The notes beneath the pieces are model-generated. The model saw nothing but the letters and a program-made list of their open reading frames with translations, was not told where the DNA came from and ran no database searches. DNA of 64,000 nt from Pseudarthrobacter oxydans (GTDB taxonomy: Bacteria > Actinomycetota > Actinomycetes > Actinomycetales > Micrococcaceae). A program made the translations under genes and the position numbers. The stretch is from assembly GCF_034258515.1 (NCBI RefSeq), contig NZ_CP139438.1:4092001-4156000 (forward strand). Reading direction: 5' to 3'. Positions 8,486-17,468 of the stretch are shown piece by piece. Every line of letters begins with the position of its first letter. Positions within the stretch are counted from its first letter, which is position 1.

Positions 8486-9603
8486 TGCGCACCGTTGCCG
8501 AACTGCCGGCGGCGGGTCCCGCCGTCGTCGCCCATGCTGCAGGCGACCTGCGCATTGAAAGCATTCCGCTCCCGGCACCCCTGCCCGACCAGGCCGTGGT
8601 GGAGATTGCCTACGGCGGGATCTGCGGCTCCGACCTGCACTACTGGCTGCACGGTGCCGCCGGGGAATCGGTCCTGAAGGCCCCCATGGTGCTTGGCCAC
8701 GAGATCGTGGGGACTGTCATCCGCGCGGCAGCGGACGGGTCGGGACCGGCTGAGGGCGCACCGGTCGCCGTGCATCCGGCCACGCCCGGGCCGGGAGAGG
8801 GTCCGGACTATGCCAGGTATCCCGAAGACCGGCCCAACCTGTCCCCCGGCTGCACCTATCTTGGAAGTGCCGCACGGTTCCCGCATACGGACGGCGCCTT
8901 CAGCAGGTACGTCAACCTGCCGTCGCGGATGCTGCGGGTCCTGCCGCCTGGCCTGGACCTGAAGGCAGCGGCGCTGATCGAACCGGCCAGCGTGGCGTGG
9001 CATGCCGTGAGCCGCGCCGGTGATGTCAGGGGCAAGACGTTCCTGGTGGTGGGCTGCGGCCCTATCGGTACGCTGACCGTCGCCGTCCTCAAGCGTGCGG
9101 GTGCGGCCCGCATCGTGGCCACGGACCTGCACCGAAAACCGCTCGACATTGCACTGGCAGTTGGAGCGGACGAGGTGCTGGAAGCCAGCGAGGCCCAGGC
9201 CCTGGCAGCGGTCCAGGCAGACATTGTTATCGAGTCCTCCGGCTCCCACTATGGATTGGCGACGGCCATCAAAGGAGCGGTGCGTGGCGGCAAAGTGGTG
9301 ATGGTCGGCTTGCTCCCGTCCGGACCGCAGCCTGTACTGATCTCACTGGCTATCACTCGGGAGCTGGAATTGCTGGGATCATTCAGGTTCAACGACGAGA
9401 TCGATGAGGTCATCGCCGCGCTGGGCGACGGGTCCCTGTTCGCGGCCCCGGTGACCACGCACGTCTTCCCGCTGGAACGCGGTCTCGAAGCTTTTGAAAC
9501 GGCCAAGGACTCGGCCGAGTCCGGCAAGGTCCTGCTGGACTTCGATCCTGATGCGTCGCTCTCCACCGGACCAGGAGCTGCAGAAGCAGCACGCCCGCGC
9601 TAA
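8485..9603 (+). CDS. idnD: Zinc-dependent alcohol dehydrogenase, L-idonate 5-dehydrogenase-like
   Basis: A 372-aa medium-chain dehydrogenase. Catalytic zinc ligands are visible in GGICGSDLHYW (Cys) and VLGHEIVGTV (His-Glu). The structural-zinc lobe looks incomplete: only one Cys is clear in NLSPGCTYLG. The NAD(P) motif is VVGCGPIGTLTVA. Similarity of the N-terminal third to IdnD, and the preceding gluconate-5-dehydrogenase-like SDR, suggest L-idonate to 5-ketogluconate oxidation. The start overlaps the SDR stop (TGATG), so a much longer upstream frame is ignored. It ends the operon. Confidence 0.8.
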   Translation: MRTVAELPAAGPAVVAHAAGDLRIESIPLPAPLPDQAVVEIAYGGICGSDLHYWLHGAAGESVLKAPMVLGHEIVGTVIRAAADGSGPAEGAPVAVHPATPGPGEGPDYARYPEDRPNLSPGCTYLGSAARFPHTDGAFSRYVNLPSRMLRVLPPGLDLKAAALIEPASVAWHAVSRAGDVRGKTFLVVGCGPIGTLTVAVLKRAGAARIVATDLHRKPLDIALAVGADEVLEASEAQALAAVQADIVIESSGSHYGLATAIKGAVRGGKVVMVGLLPSGPQPVLISLAITRELELLGSFRFNDEIDEVIAALGDGSLFAAPVTTHVFPLERGLEAFETAKDSAESGKVLLDFDPDASLSTGPGAAEAARPR

Positions 9604-9608
9604 AGGGA

Positions 9609-9648
9609 CCGCGCCGGGGGCAGTTTGGGGGACCTGCACCCGGCGCGG
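9609..9648. terminator. Hairpin between convergent idnD-like gene and cstR
   Basis: 15-bp stem with one mismatch: CCGCGCCGGGGGCAG (9609-9623) and CTGCACCCGGCGCGG (9634-9648). It lies just after the idnD-like stop and just past the end of the minus-strand repressor gene, so it probably serves both transcripts. Confidence 0.65.
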
Positions 9649-9667
9649 AGTCTCTGATACCGCCTGG

Positions 9668-10658
<991 letters not shown>

Positions 10659-10662
<4 letters not shown>

Positions 10663-11420
10663 TTACGGCCCTGTCGCTGGGCCTCTTCGTCGGGATCGTC
10701 CTCGGTGTAGTAGGCGGCGGGGGCTCTATCATTGCTGTTCCCGCCCTGGTCTATGGCGTGGGGATGACCCCCGCCGAGGCCATCCCCACTTCCCTCCTGG
10801 TGGTTGGCGCTTCATCCTTGGCAGCGCTGATCCCACGCCTGCGCGAGGGCATCAACTGGCCCGTAGTGCTGATTGTCGGCGCAGCCGGCGTCCCCGCCGC
10901 GTGGGGCGGGACAGCGGTGGGTCGGCTGCTGGATCCGAACATACTGATGCTCGCCTTCGCGGTCATCATGGTGGCAGCGGGGATACGCATGCTAATGAAG
11001 GCCAAGGAATCCGGCGGCGGATCCTGCAGCACGGGACCAAGCCGCGCCTTCCGCTCCTGCGCACCCAAGGCGGTGGGGGTTGGCGTACTCGTCGGATTCC
11101 TCACGGGGCTGCTCGGGGTGGGCGGCGGGTTCCTGATTACACCCGCCCTCACCCTGCTCCTGGGCCTGCGTATGAAGCAAGCCGTGGGTTCATCCCTTGC
11201 CATCATCGTGATCAATTCAGCCGCCGGCTTTGGTGCCCACGCTGCAGGATTCAGCATTGACTGGCCAGGCCTGCTGAGCTTTGCGGTGCCGGCGGTCCTT
11301 GGCTCCCTCATCGCCGCCCGCCTCGCCCGCCGGCTGAAGGACAAACACGTCCGCATCTCTTTCGCGGTGCTCATCTTCGCAGTCGCGGCATGGGTCACCG
11401 CAAGTACCGTCACCGCCTAG
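10659..11420 (+). CDS. TSUP (TauE/SafE) family sulfite/sulfur-compound exporter
   Basis: A 253-aa, roughly 8-helix membrane protein with two related halves, each with a glycine-rich helix: GIVLGVVGGGGSIIAVPAL near residue 11 and GFLTGLLGVGGGFLITPAL near 145. TSUP proteins move sulfite, sulfoacetate or other small organosulfur anions. Placed between rhodaneses in a persulfide-responsive operon, this one probably exports sulfite or thiosulfate made by persulfide dioxygenase chemistry (inference). ATGA overlap with the upstream gene. Confidence 0.87.
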
Positions 11421-11445
11421 CAAACCACCCCCCAAGGAGAACCCC

Positions 11446-11787
11446 ATGGGCCTCATCAGCTCCCTGAAAAAAGCCTTCAGCAAGCCCTACAAAACCGTCT
11501 CAGTAGCTGAGGCCAAGGACCTCCTGTCCTCGGGCGCCGCGCTGATCGACGTCCGCTCCGCCCAGGAATGGCGCTCCGGACGCGCACCCCAGGCGAAGCA
11601 CATCCCGCTGGACCGGCTGCAGGCCGGCACCCCCGGCATCAACAAGAACCGGGCAGTGATAGCCATGTGCCAGTCCGGGGTCCGCTCCGCTTCAGCGGCG
11701 CGGCTCCTCGCTTCGCAGGGCTACGAGGCCTACTCCCTGCGCGGCGGCATGGGCGCCTGGCGCTCGGCCGGCGAACCCGTCCGCTGA
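11446..11787 (+). CDS. Rhodanese-domain sulfurtransferase
   Basis: Single-domain rhodanese of 113 aa with an N-terminal helix (MGLISSLKKAFSKPYKTVS), the conserved LIDVRSAQEW, and active-site loop IAMCQSGVRSASAARLL. AAGGAGA at 11434-11440 is the ribosome binding site. It would shuttle sulfane sulfur between thiols, sulfite and partner proteins. Second of several rhodaneses in this operon. Confidence 0.87.
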   Translation: MGLISSLKKAFSKPYKTVSVAEAKDLLSSGAALIDVRSAQEWRSGRAPQAKHIPLDRLQAGTPGINKNRAVIAMCQSGVRSASAARLLASQGYEAYSLRGGMGAWRSAGEPVR

Positions 11788-11817
11788 CAACAGCCCACTA
11801 TTTTGAAGGAGAATCCC

Positions 11818-12114
11818 ATGGCTGAAATCACCGTCACCGACGCCGAACAGCGTCTATCCACCGCCCGCATCCTTGATGTCCGCGAGGACTTCGAGGTCGA
11901 GGAAGGCATGATCCCCGGCGCCCTGCACATCCCCATGGGCCAGCTGCAGGCACGCCTGTCCGAACTGGACCCTGCCGTCCCCGTCATAGTGGTCTGCCGT
12001 GGCGGCAACCGTTCAGCCCGCGTCGCCGACGCCCTCAACGGCGCCGGCTTCACCGCCGACACCATGGCCGGCGGCATGGTCGCCTGGACCCGCGCCGGCC
12101 TGCCCACCACCTGA
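11818..12114 (+). CDS. Rhodanese-domain sulfurtransferase
   Basis: Single-domain rhodanese of 98 aa: ARILDVREDFEVEEGMIPGA and active-site VVCRGGNRSARVADAL with catalytic Cys. AAGGAGAA at 11803-11810 supports ATG at 11818. Its CRGGNR loop differs from the CQSGVR loop of the preceding rhodanese, suggesting a different acceptor. Confidence 0.86.
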   Translation: MAEITVTDAEQRLSTARILDVREDFEVEEGMIPGALHIPMGQLQARLSELDPAVPVIVVCRGGNRSARVADALNGAGFTADTMAGGMVAWTRAGLPTT

Positions 12115-12171
12115 CTCCTGCATCCCGCCAAGAACCGCCACAACAAAAAGCCCGAAAGGACACGAAATTCC

Positions 12172-12534
12172 ATGGCTACCATCGACGTCACGGAACAGAG
12201 CTTCGCCGAGACCCTGGAGAACAACGACATTGTCTTCGTTGACTTCTGGGCGGCATGGTGCGGCCCCTGCCGCATGTTCGCCCCCACTTACGGCGCCGCA
12301 GCTGACCGGCACCCGGACATCACCTTCGCCAAAGTGGACACCGAAGCCGAACGGTCCCTCGCCGCCGCAGCGAACATCACCTCCATCCCCACCCTGATGG
12401 CTTTCAAGGACAGGACACTCGTCTTCTCCCAGCCTGGAACCCTCAACGCCACCGGCCTCGAAGAAGTCATCCAGGAAGTAAGGAAGCTGGACATGGACAA
12501 GCTCCGCGCGGATGCAGCCCGGCAGCTGGCCTGA
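12172..12534 (+). CDS. trxA: Thioredoxin
   Basis: A 120-aa thioredoxin with redox motif WCGPC (C30 and C33) in FVDFWAAWCGPCRM and the cis-Pro loop ITSIPTLMAFK. In this operon it probably removes persulfides from the rhodaneses and other proteins, working with the thioredoxin reductase about 4 kb downstream (inference). Its last 23 bases overlap the rhodanese remnant that follows. Confidence 0.92.
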   Translation: MATIDVTEQSFAETLENNDIVFVDFWAAWCGPCRMFAPTYGAAADRHPDITFAKVDTEAERSLAAAANITSIPTLMAFKDRTLVFSQPGTLNATGLEEVIQEVRKLDMDKLRADAARQLA

Positions 12535-12760
12535 AACGGGGACAGCGGCGCAACCGTGGCGCACCATCACGGCCGACGGCCTGGCCGGCGTCTGGCCCCG
12601 CGCCGCGGTAGTGGACGTCCGGAGCCGGGAGGAGTATTCCATCGCCCGCATCCCGGGCAGCCTGAATATCCCGCTGGGTGACCTGCCCGCCCGCCTCGCA
12701 GACTGCCCCCACGCCATTCCTGACAGGCAGCAGCAGGCTTGCTGTATACCCCCAGGGGTA
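12512..12760 (+). pseudogene. C-terminally truncated rhodanese remnant
   Basis: The frame from ATG 12512 encodes the first half of a rhodanese: AAVVDVRSREEYSIARIPG, then NIPLGDLPARLADCPHA. It breaks off just before the strand and loop that should carry the catalytic Cys. What follows (CCIPPGVLALIP) is simply the translation of the CstR-type operator at 12746-12761. The frame has no stop and continues into the persulfide dioxygenase gene, but that gene has its own ribosome binding site at 12813. I read this as a decayed fourth rhodanese whose 3' half was replaced by a promoter. A 574-aa fusion protein is possible but unlikely. Confidence 0.65.
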
Positions 12761-12767
12761 TTAGCAT
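12739..12767 (+). promoter_or_regulatory. Internal CstR-controlled promoter before the persulfide dioxygenase
   Basis: TTGCTG (12739-12744), 17 bases, TAGCAT (12762-12767). The spacer is filled by the perfect palindrome ATACCCC-CA-GGGGTAT (12746-12761). This repeats the design of the main operon promoter at 9980-10008 and would give the dioxygenase gene its own sulfide-responsive start. Confidence 0.7.
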
Positions 12768-12826
12768 TGATACCAGAGCCCACCTTAGACCTTCCCCTCC
12801 ACCGCTTTCACGAAGGAGAGCAACAG

Positions 12827-14236
12827 ATGCTTATCGAGCGTATTTACGATGAAGACCTCGCCCAGGCCAGCTACCTGATCGGTTGTCAGGCAAAGGGCGA
12901 AGCCGTGGTTGTCGACGGCCGCCGCGACATCGCGGTGTATCAGGACCTCGCCAGGAAGAACGGCATGAAGATCGTGGCCGTCACCGAAACCCACATCCAT
13001 GCGGACTACCTTTCCGGCACCCGTGAACTGGCCGCCGCCACCGGCGCAACCATTTATGTCTCCGGTGAGGGCGGCCCGGACTGGCAGTACGAATTCGACG
13101 GCGAGCGGCTGTTCGACGGCGACACGATCACCCTCGGGAACATCAGCATCAAGGCGCTGCACACCCCCGGCCACACTCCGGAGCACCTCTCCTTCCTGGT
13201 GACGGACGGCGCGTTCAGCGACCAGCCGGGCTACCTGCTCTCCGGGGATTTCGTCTTCTCCGGCGACCTGGGACGACCCGATCTGCTCGACGAGGCCGCG
13301 GGCGGCGTCGACACCCGCTTCATGGGGGCCAAGCAGCTCTTCACCAGCCTCCGGGACAAGTTCCTGACCCTGCCGGACTATGTCCAGGTCCACCCTGCCC
13401 ACGGTGCCGGCAGCGCCTGCGGCAAGGCGCTGGGCGCCATCCCCTCCTCCACGGTGGGCTACGAACGCCTCTACGCCTGGTGGGGCCCCTACCTCGCCGC
13501 CAACGACGAGCAGGGCTTCATCGACGAGCTCCTCGACGGCCAGCCGGACGCCCACGCCTACTTCGGCCGCATGAAGCGCGAAAACCGTGAAGGCCCGGCC
13601 GTCATGGGAGAACGCGCACCGCTGCCCGAACTCGCACCCGGCATCGTCGCTGCAGGCCTGGCGGAGGACACCCTGACCTTCATTGACACCCGTCCCAACA
13701 GCGAAGTCCACGAAGGCACGGTGGCACGTTCCCTGAACGTCCCTGCCGGCAAATCAGTGGCCAGCTACGGCGCCTGGGTAGTCAACCCGGAAACCGACAA
13801 GAACCCGCTGGTGCTGCTGGCACCGGACCAGGACACCGCCCAGGACATGTGGGACCACCTGGTGCGCGTCGGCATCGACAACGTCGCCGGCTACGTCACA
13901 AGCCTTGAAGGCCTCCCCGCCGCCGTCCCGAAGCTCATCCAGCCCGAGGAACTCGAGGACTTCGACGCCGCCATGGTCCTGGACGTCCGCAACAGGACCG
14001 AGCACACCGCGGGACACATCCCCGGATCGCACCAGCTCAGCGGAGGCCGCGCTATGTGGCACCTGGATGAACTTCCCGCCAACGGCACCATCGTGACCTA
14101 CTGCCAGAGCGGGGTGCGCAACTCGGTCGCAGCCAGCGCGCTGCGCCGCGCCGGGTACGACGTCGTCGAACTGGACGGCAGCTACGCCGGCTGGAGCGCC
14201 TGGAAGCAGGCACGGGAATCCGTGTCCAGCAACTAG
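12827..14236 (+). CDS. Persulfide dioxygenase-rhodanese fusion (CstB-like)
   Basis: A 469-aa multidomain enzyme. The N-terminal metallo-beta-lactamase fold (1-250) has ETHIHADYLSGTREL, TPGHTPEH and LSGDFVFSGDLGRPDL, giving the His/His/Asp set of mononuclear-iron persulfide dioxygenases. A first rhodanese-like domain (about 265-370) lacks a catalytic Cys. A second (about 375-465) has the active loop VTYCQSGVRNS. This three-part layout is that of Staphylococcus CstB, which turns persulfide sulfur into thiosulfate. AAGGAGAG at 12813-12820 fixes the ATG. Confidence 0.9.
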   Translation: MLIERIYDEDLAQASYLIGCQAKGEAVVVDGRRDIAVYQDLARKNGMKIVAVTETHIHADYLSGTRELAAATGATIYVSGEGGPDWQYEFDGERLFDGDTITLGNISIKALHTPGHTPEHLSFLVTDGAFSDQPGYLLSGDFVFSGDLGRPDLLDEAAGGVDTRFMGAKQLFTSLRDKFLTLPDYVQVHPAHGAGSACGKALGAIPSSTVGYERLYAWWGPYLAANDEQGFIDELLDGQPDAHAYFGRMKRENREGPAVMGERAPLPELAPGIVAAGLAEDTLTFIDTRPNSEVHEGTVARSLNVPAGKSVASYGAWVVNPETDKNPLVLLAPDQDTAQDMWDHLVRVGIDNVAGYVTSLEGLPAAVPKLIQPEELEDFDAAMVLDVRNRTEHTAGHIPGSHQLSGGRAMWHLDELPANGTIVTYCQSGVRNSVAASALRRAGYDVVELDGSYAGWSAWKQARESVSSN

Positions 14237-14247
14237 GCAAAGCAGTA

Positions 14248-14400
14248 ATGACAGCGATCGCTTTGGGACTGCGCCAGAACCTGGCGCAGTCCCTGCTGAT
14301 GGTCTGCCCCACCCTGCTCGCGGCGATCGCCGCGAGCACCGCAGCGTCCGGCATCGCGGTGGCCGTGCGGATGCGCCGCGCAGACCACCGGCGGTATTAG
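14248..14400 (+). CDS. Possible 50-aa membrane peptide
   Basis: A short open frame, ATG 14248 to TAG 14400, 11 bases after the persulfide dioxygenase stop. The product would have one hydrophobic segment (about residues 13-41, rich in Leu, Ala and Ile) and a basic end (RMRRADHRRY), like a single-pass membrane peptide. A 13-bp hairpin occupies its first third, which argues that the DNA may instead serve as a terminator. I do not recognise a family and there is no strong ribosome binding site. Confidence 0.35.
   Translation: MTAIALGLRQNLAQSLLMVCPTLLAAIAASTAASGIAVAVRMRRADHRRY
14265..14293 (+). terminator. 13-bp perfect hairpin after the sulfur operon
   Basis: GGGACTGCGCCAG (14265-14277), loop AAC, CTGGCGCAGTCCC (14281-14293), 28 bases after the persulfide dioxygenase stop. 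The stem is perfect and strong, but no T-tract follows. It lies inside the possible 50-aa frame. Confidence 0.6.
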
Positions 14401-14412
14401 GGCGGCGGTGAC

Positions 14413-14772
14413 CTAGAGCGCCGCGAGCATTTCGGCGACGCCGTCCAAGGCCCCCGGGACCAGCGAGTAGTAGGCCCACGTCCCGCGCTTTTCCCGGTGC
14501 AGGATCCCGGCTTCCACCAGGATCTTCAAGTGGTGGGAGACGGTGGGCTGGCCAAGGTCCAGTGGCTCCGTGAGGTCGCAGACGCAGGACTCCCCCGACT
14601 CCTCCGCCTTGACGATCGACAGCAGGCGCAGGCGGTTGGGATCGGCCAGTGCCTTGAAAACCAGGGCTTTCTGCTGGGCATCTTCCGCGCCGAGCACCGG
14701 CCTCCCCGACGGGACGCAGCAGGAAGCGTCGACGGCGGGTTCACGAGTCTGCAACGGGTTCATGGCTTCCAT
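14413..14772 (-). CDS. arsR: ArsR-family arsenite-responsive repressor
   Basis: Winged-helix ArsR/SmtB repressor of about 119 aa (ATG at 14772, or ATG at 14763 giving MNPLQ, where GGAAGCC could act as ribosome binding site). The DNA-recognition helix reads LGQPTVSHHLKILVEAG. An N-terminal Cys pair (ASCCVPSG) and a later C-x-C (SCVCDL) resemble the thiol set of Corynebacterium glutamicum ArsR, where two vicinal N-terminal Cys and one more bind As(III). Counted from MNPLQ the pair is C15-C16. Divergent from acr3 with a shared operator. Confidence 0.9.
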   Translation of the reverse strand: MEAMNPLQTREPAVDASCCVPSGRPVLGAEDAQQKALVFKALADPNRLRLLSIVKAEESGESCVCDLTEPLDLGQPTVSHHLKILVEAGILHREKRGTWAYYSLVPGALDGVAEMLAAL

Positions 14773-14778
14773 TATGCA

Positions 14779-14839
14779 ATAGATTGACATTCATCGATAT
14801 AGCTGGGGATACTTCACATATCGATTTCCATCAATCTAT
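14779..14839. promoter_or_regulatory. ArsR operator between arsR and acr3
   Basis: A symmetrical site centred at 14809: ATAGATTGA (14779-14787) mirrored by TCAATCTAT (14831-14839), and ATCGAT (14793-14798) mirrored by ATCGAT (14820-14825). AT-rich direct/inverted ATTGA and ATCGAT elements are typical of ArsR/SmtB operators. It covers the divergent promoters. Confidence 0.75.
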
Positions 14840-14861
14840 CGCCGAGCAGCACAGGAGACCC

Positions 14862-15956
14862 GTGAGCACCCGGACCGAGACACCGCCCATCCAAGGGGAA
14901 GAGGCCGTCGCCGGCAAGCTCTCCACCCTGGACCGCTTCCTCCCCGTGTGGATCATCGCTGCCATGGTGCTGGGCCTCCTCCTTGGCAACCTGGTCCCCG
15001 GCCTGGACACCGCGCTGGAAGCCGTCAAAGTGGGCGAAGTGTCGCTGCCCATCGCCGTCGGCCTTCTGGTCATGATGTACCCGGTGCTTGCGAAGGTCCG
15101 CTACGACCAGACCCGCCGTGTGCTGGGCGACCGGAAACTCATGGTGTCGTCCCTGGTGATCAACTGGGTCCTGGCCCCCGCATTCATGTTCGTCCTGGCC
15201 TGGCTCTTCCTCGCAGACCTTCCCGAGTACCGGACCGGCCTGATCATCGTGGGCCTGGCCCGGTGCATTGCCATGGTGATGATCTGGAACGACCTCGCCT
15301 GCGGTGACCGGGAATCCGCTGCCGTCCTGGTTGCCATCAACTCCCTGTTCCAGGTGGTTGCGTTCGGCGCGCTGGGCTGGTTTTACCTGCAGCTCCTGCC
15401 GTCCTGGCTGGGCCTTCCCACCACCAGCGCCGATTTCTCCTTCTGGGCCATCACCCTTTCAGTGCTGATCTTCCTGGGCGTCCCGCTGCTGGCCGGCTTC
15501 CTCACCCGCACCCTCGGCGAAAAAGCCCGGGGCCGCGACTGGTACGAGGAAAAATTCCTCCCCAGGCTCGGCCCCTGGGCGCTCTACGGCCTGCTGTTCA
15601 CCATCACCCTCCTCTTCGCCCTGCAGGGAGGCACCATCACCGCCCGCCCGCTGGATGTAGCCCGCATCGCGCTACCGCTGCTGGTCTACTTCGTGGTTGT
15701 CTTCGGCGCGGGCATGCTGCTCGGCAAGTGGCTGGGCCTTGGCTACGCCAAGACCACCACACTGGCCTTCACGGCGGCGGGCAACAACTTCGAACTGGCC
15801 ATCGCTGTGGCGATTGGCACCTTCGGCGTGACGTCCGGCCAGGCCCTTGCCGGCGTCGTCGGCCCCTTGATAGAAGTGCCCGCACTTGTTGCACTGGTGT
15901 ATGCGGCCCTCTGGGCCCGCAAGCGCTTCTTCAGCCCCGCCACCGCTATCCTCTGA
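14862..15956 (+). CDS. acr3: ACR3-family arsenite efflux permease
   Basis: A 364-aa, about 10-helix transporter of the ACR3 (arsenical resistance-3) family, which expels As(III) using the membrane potential. Family segments are KLSTLDRFLPVWIIAAM near the N-terminus, the Cys-containing LARCIAMVMIWNDLACGD in helix 4 (the essential ACR3 cysteine region), and FTAAGNNFELAIAVAIG. GTG at 14862 with AGGAGA at 14853-14858 is chosen; the longer open frame from 14784 would begin inside the operator. Confidence 0.93.
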   Translation: MSTRTETPPIQGEEAVAGKLSTLDRFLPVWIIAAMVLGLLLGNLVPGLDTALEAVKVGEVSLPIAVGLLVMMYPVLAKVRYDQTRRVLGDRKLMVSSLVINWVLAPAFMFVLAWLFLADLPEYRTGLIIVGLARCIAMVMIWNDLACGDRESAAVLVAINSLFQVVAFGALGWFYLQLLPSWLGLPTTSADFSFWAITLSVLIFLGVPLLAGFLTRTLGEKARGRDWYEEKFLPRLGPWALYGLLFTITLLFALQGGTITARPLDVARIALPLLVYFVVVFGAGMLLGKWLGLGYAKTTTLAFTAAGNNFELAIAVAIGTFGVTSGQALAGVVGPLIEVPALVALVYAALWARKRFFSPATAIL

Positions 15957-15980
15957 CCACCGTTACCACCGGAGAACACC

Positions 15981-16403
15981 ATGAGCACCGAAACCGCCAA
16001 GAAACCGTCCGTCCTGTTCGTCTGCGTCCACAACGCCGGCCGTTCCCAGATGGCCGCCGCCTTCCTCACCAGCCTTTCCAAGGGCGCCATCGAGGTGCGC
16101 TCCGCCGGCTCCCAGCCCGCGGACAAGATCAACCCGTCCGCCGTGGAAGCCATGGCCGAGGTGGGCATCGACATGTCCGCCGAGGTTCCCAAGGTCCTGA
16201 CCACGGAGGCCGTGAAGGAATCCGACGTCGTCATCACCATGGGCTGCGGCGACGAATGCCCGTACTTCCCCGGCAAGCGCTACGAGGACTGGGTCCTCGA
16301 GGACCCCGCAGGCAAGGGCGTTGAATCCGTCCGCCCCATCCGCGACCAGATCAAAACCCGCATCGAGGGCCTGATCGAATCCCTCATCCCGGCCGCCAAG
16401 TAG
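15981..16403 (+). CDS. arsC: Arsenate reductase, low-molecular-weight phosphatase type
   Basis: A 140-aa ArsC with the C-x5-R loop CVHNAGRS (C15 to R21) and two further cysteines, C89 and C93, in [12 protein letters not shown]. The triple-Cys layout and the [10 protein letters not shown] segment fit thioredoxin-coupled ArsC. Actinobacterial mycothiol-dependent enzymes are related, but the C89/C93 pair and the adjacent trxB favour thioredoxin coupling. Reduces As(V) to As(III) for export by Acr3. Confidence 0.92.
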   Translation: MSTETAKKPSVLFVCVHNAGRSQMAAAFLTSLSKGAIEVRSAGSQPADKINPSAVEAMAEVGIDMSAEVPKVLTTEAVKESDVVITMGCGDECPYFPGKRYEDWVLEDPAGKGVESVRPIRDQIKTRIEGLIESLIPAAK

Positions 16404-16435
16404 ATCCACAAGATTCCGACCCCCAGGAGATTCCC

Positions 16436-17434
16436 GTGAGCGAGACCGTGAACGCCGTGAACACAGAACAGTTGATCATCATCGGGTCCGGCCCTGCCGG
16501 CTACACCGCCGCCATCTACGCCGCCCGGGCAGGGCTCAAGCCCCTGGTCCTGGCCGGCTCGGTCACCGCCGGCGGCGCCCTGATGAACACCACTGAAGTG
16601 GAGAACTTCCCCGGTTTCCCGGGCGGCATCCAGGGTCCGGAACTCATGGACGGGCTGCAGGAACAGGCGGAGAAGTTCGGCGCGCAGGTGGTGTTCGACG
16701 ACGTCACGGAAGTCTCGCTGGCGGGCCACCTCAAGCGGGTGGTCACCGGCGGCGGCGACGTGCACGAGGCTCCCGCCGTCATCCTTGCCACCGGCTCCGC
16801 CTACAAGGAACTCGGGCTGCCGGAGGAGAAGAAGTTCAGCGGCCACGGCGTTTCCTGGTGCGCCACCTGCGACGGGTTCTTCTTCCGCGAGCAGGACATC
16901 ATCGTGGTAGGCGGCGGCGACTCGGCCATGGAGGAGGCGATGTTCCTGACCCGGTTCGGCAAGTCCGTCACCGTCGTCGTGCGCAAGGGCGAACTGCGGG
17001 CCTCCCGCATCATGGCGCAGCGTGCCAAGGACAACCCCAAGATCAGCTTCGCCTGGAACTCCGCCGTCACCGCCATCCACGGCGATACCAAGGTCACCGG
17101 CGTCACGCTGACGGACACCCGCACCGGGGAAACCCGCCAGCAGGCCGCCACCGGAATCTTCGTCGCCATCGGCCACCTCCCGCGCACCGAACTCGTGGCC
17201 GGGCAGGTGGACCTGGACGACGAGGGCTACATCAAGGTGGACGCCCCCACCACGGTCACCAACCTCTCCGGCGTCTTCGCCTGCGGCGACGCCGTGGACC
17301 ACCGCTACCGCCAGGCCATCACCGCGGCCGGCACCGGCTGCGCCGCCGCCCTGGATGCCGAGCGCTACCTCGCGGCGCTGGAGGACGCGGACAGCATCGC
17401 CACCGCCCTGGTCGAGGAACCAACCCACGCCTGA
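16436..17434 (+). CDS. trxB: Thioredoxin reductase
   Basis: A 332-aa FAD/NADPH enzyme with N-terminal [17 protein letters not shown], redox CATC (C142/C145 in [11 protein letters not shown]), NADPH motif [12 protein letters not shown] and C-terminal FAD motif [18 protein letters not shown] start with CAGGAG at 16425-16430. Its place after arsC suggests it recycles the thioredoxin that re-reduces arsenate reductase and, plausibly, the thioredoxin of the neighbouring sulfur operon. A housekeeping copy elsewhere is expected. Confidence 0.92.
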   Translation: MSETVNAVNTEQLIIIGSGPAGYTAAIYAARAGLKPLVLAGSVTAGGALMNTTEVENFPGFPGGIQGPELMDGLQEQAEKFGAQVVFDDVTEVSLAGHLKRVVTGGGDVHEAPAVILATGSAYKELGLPEEKKFSGHGVSWCATCDGFFFREQDIIVVGGGDSAMEEAMFLTRFGKSVTVVVRKGELRASRIMAQRAKDNPKISFAWNSAVTAIHGDTKVTGVTLTDTRTGETRQQAATGIFVAIGHLPRTELVAGQVDLDDEGYIKVDAPTTVTNLSGVFACGDAVDHRYRQAITAAGTGCAAALDAERYLAALEDADSIATALVEEPTHA

Positions 17435-17468
17435 CCCGCCCCGCCCACCCAAGAACAAAAGAGGACAC

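Noticed and set aside
12512..14236. A single 574-aa rhodanese-persulfide dioxygenase fusion
   Set aside because: The first 105 residues include the translation of a regulatory palindrome, and the dioxygenase has its own AAGGAGAG and ATG at 12827. I treat the front part as a remnant.
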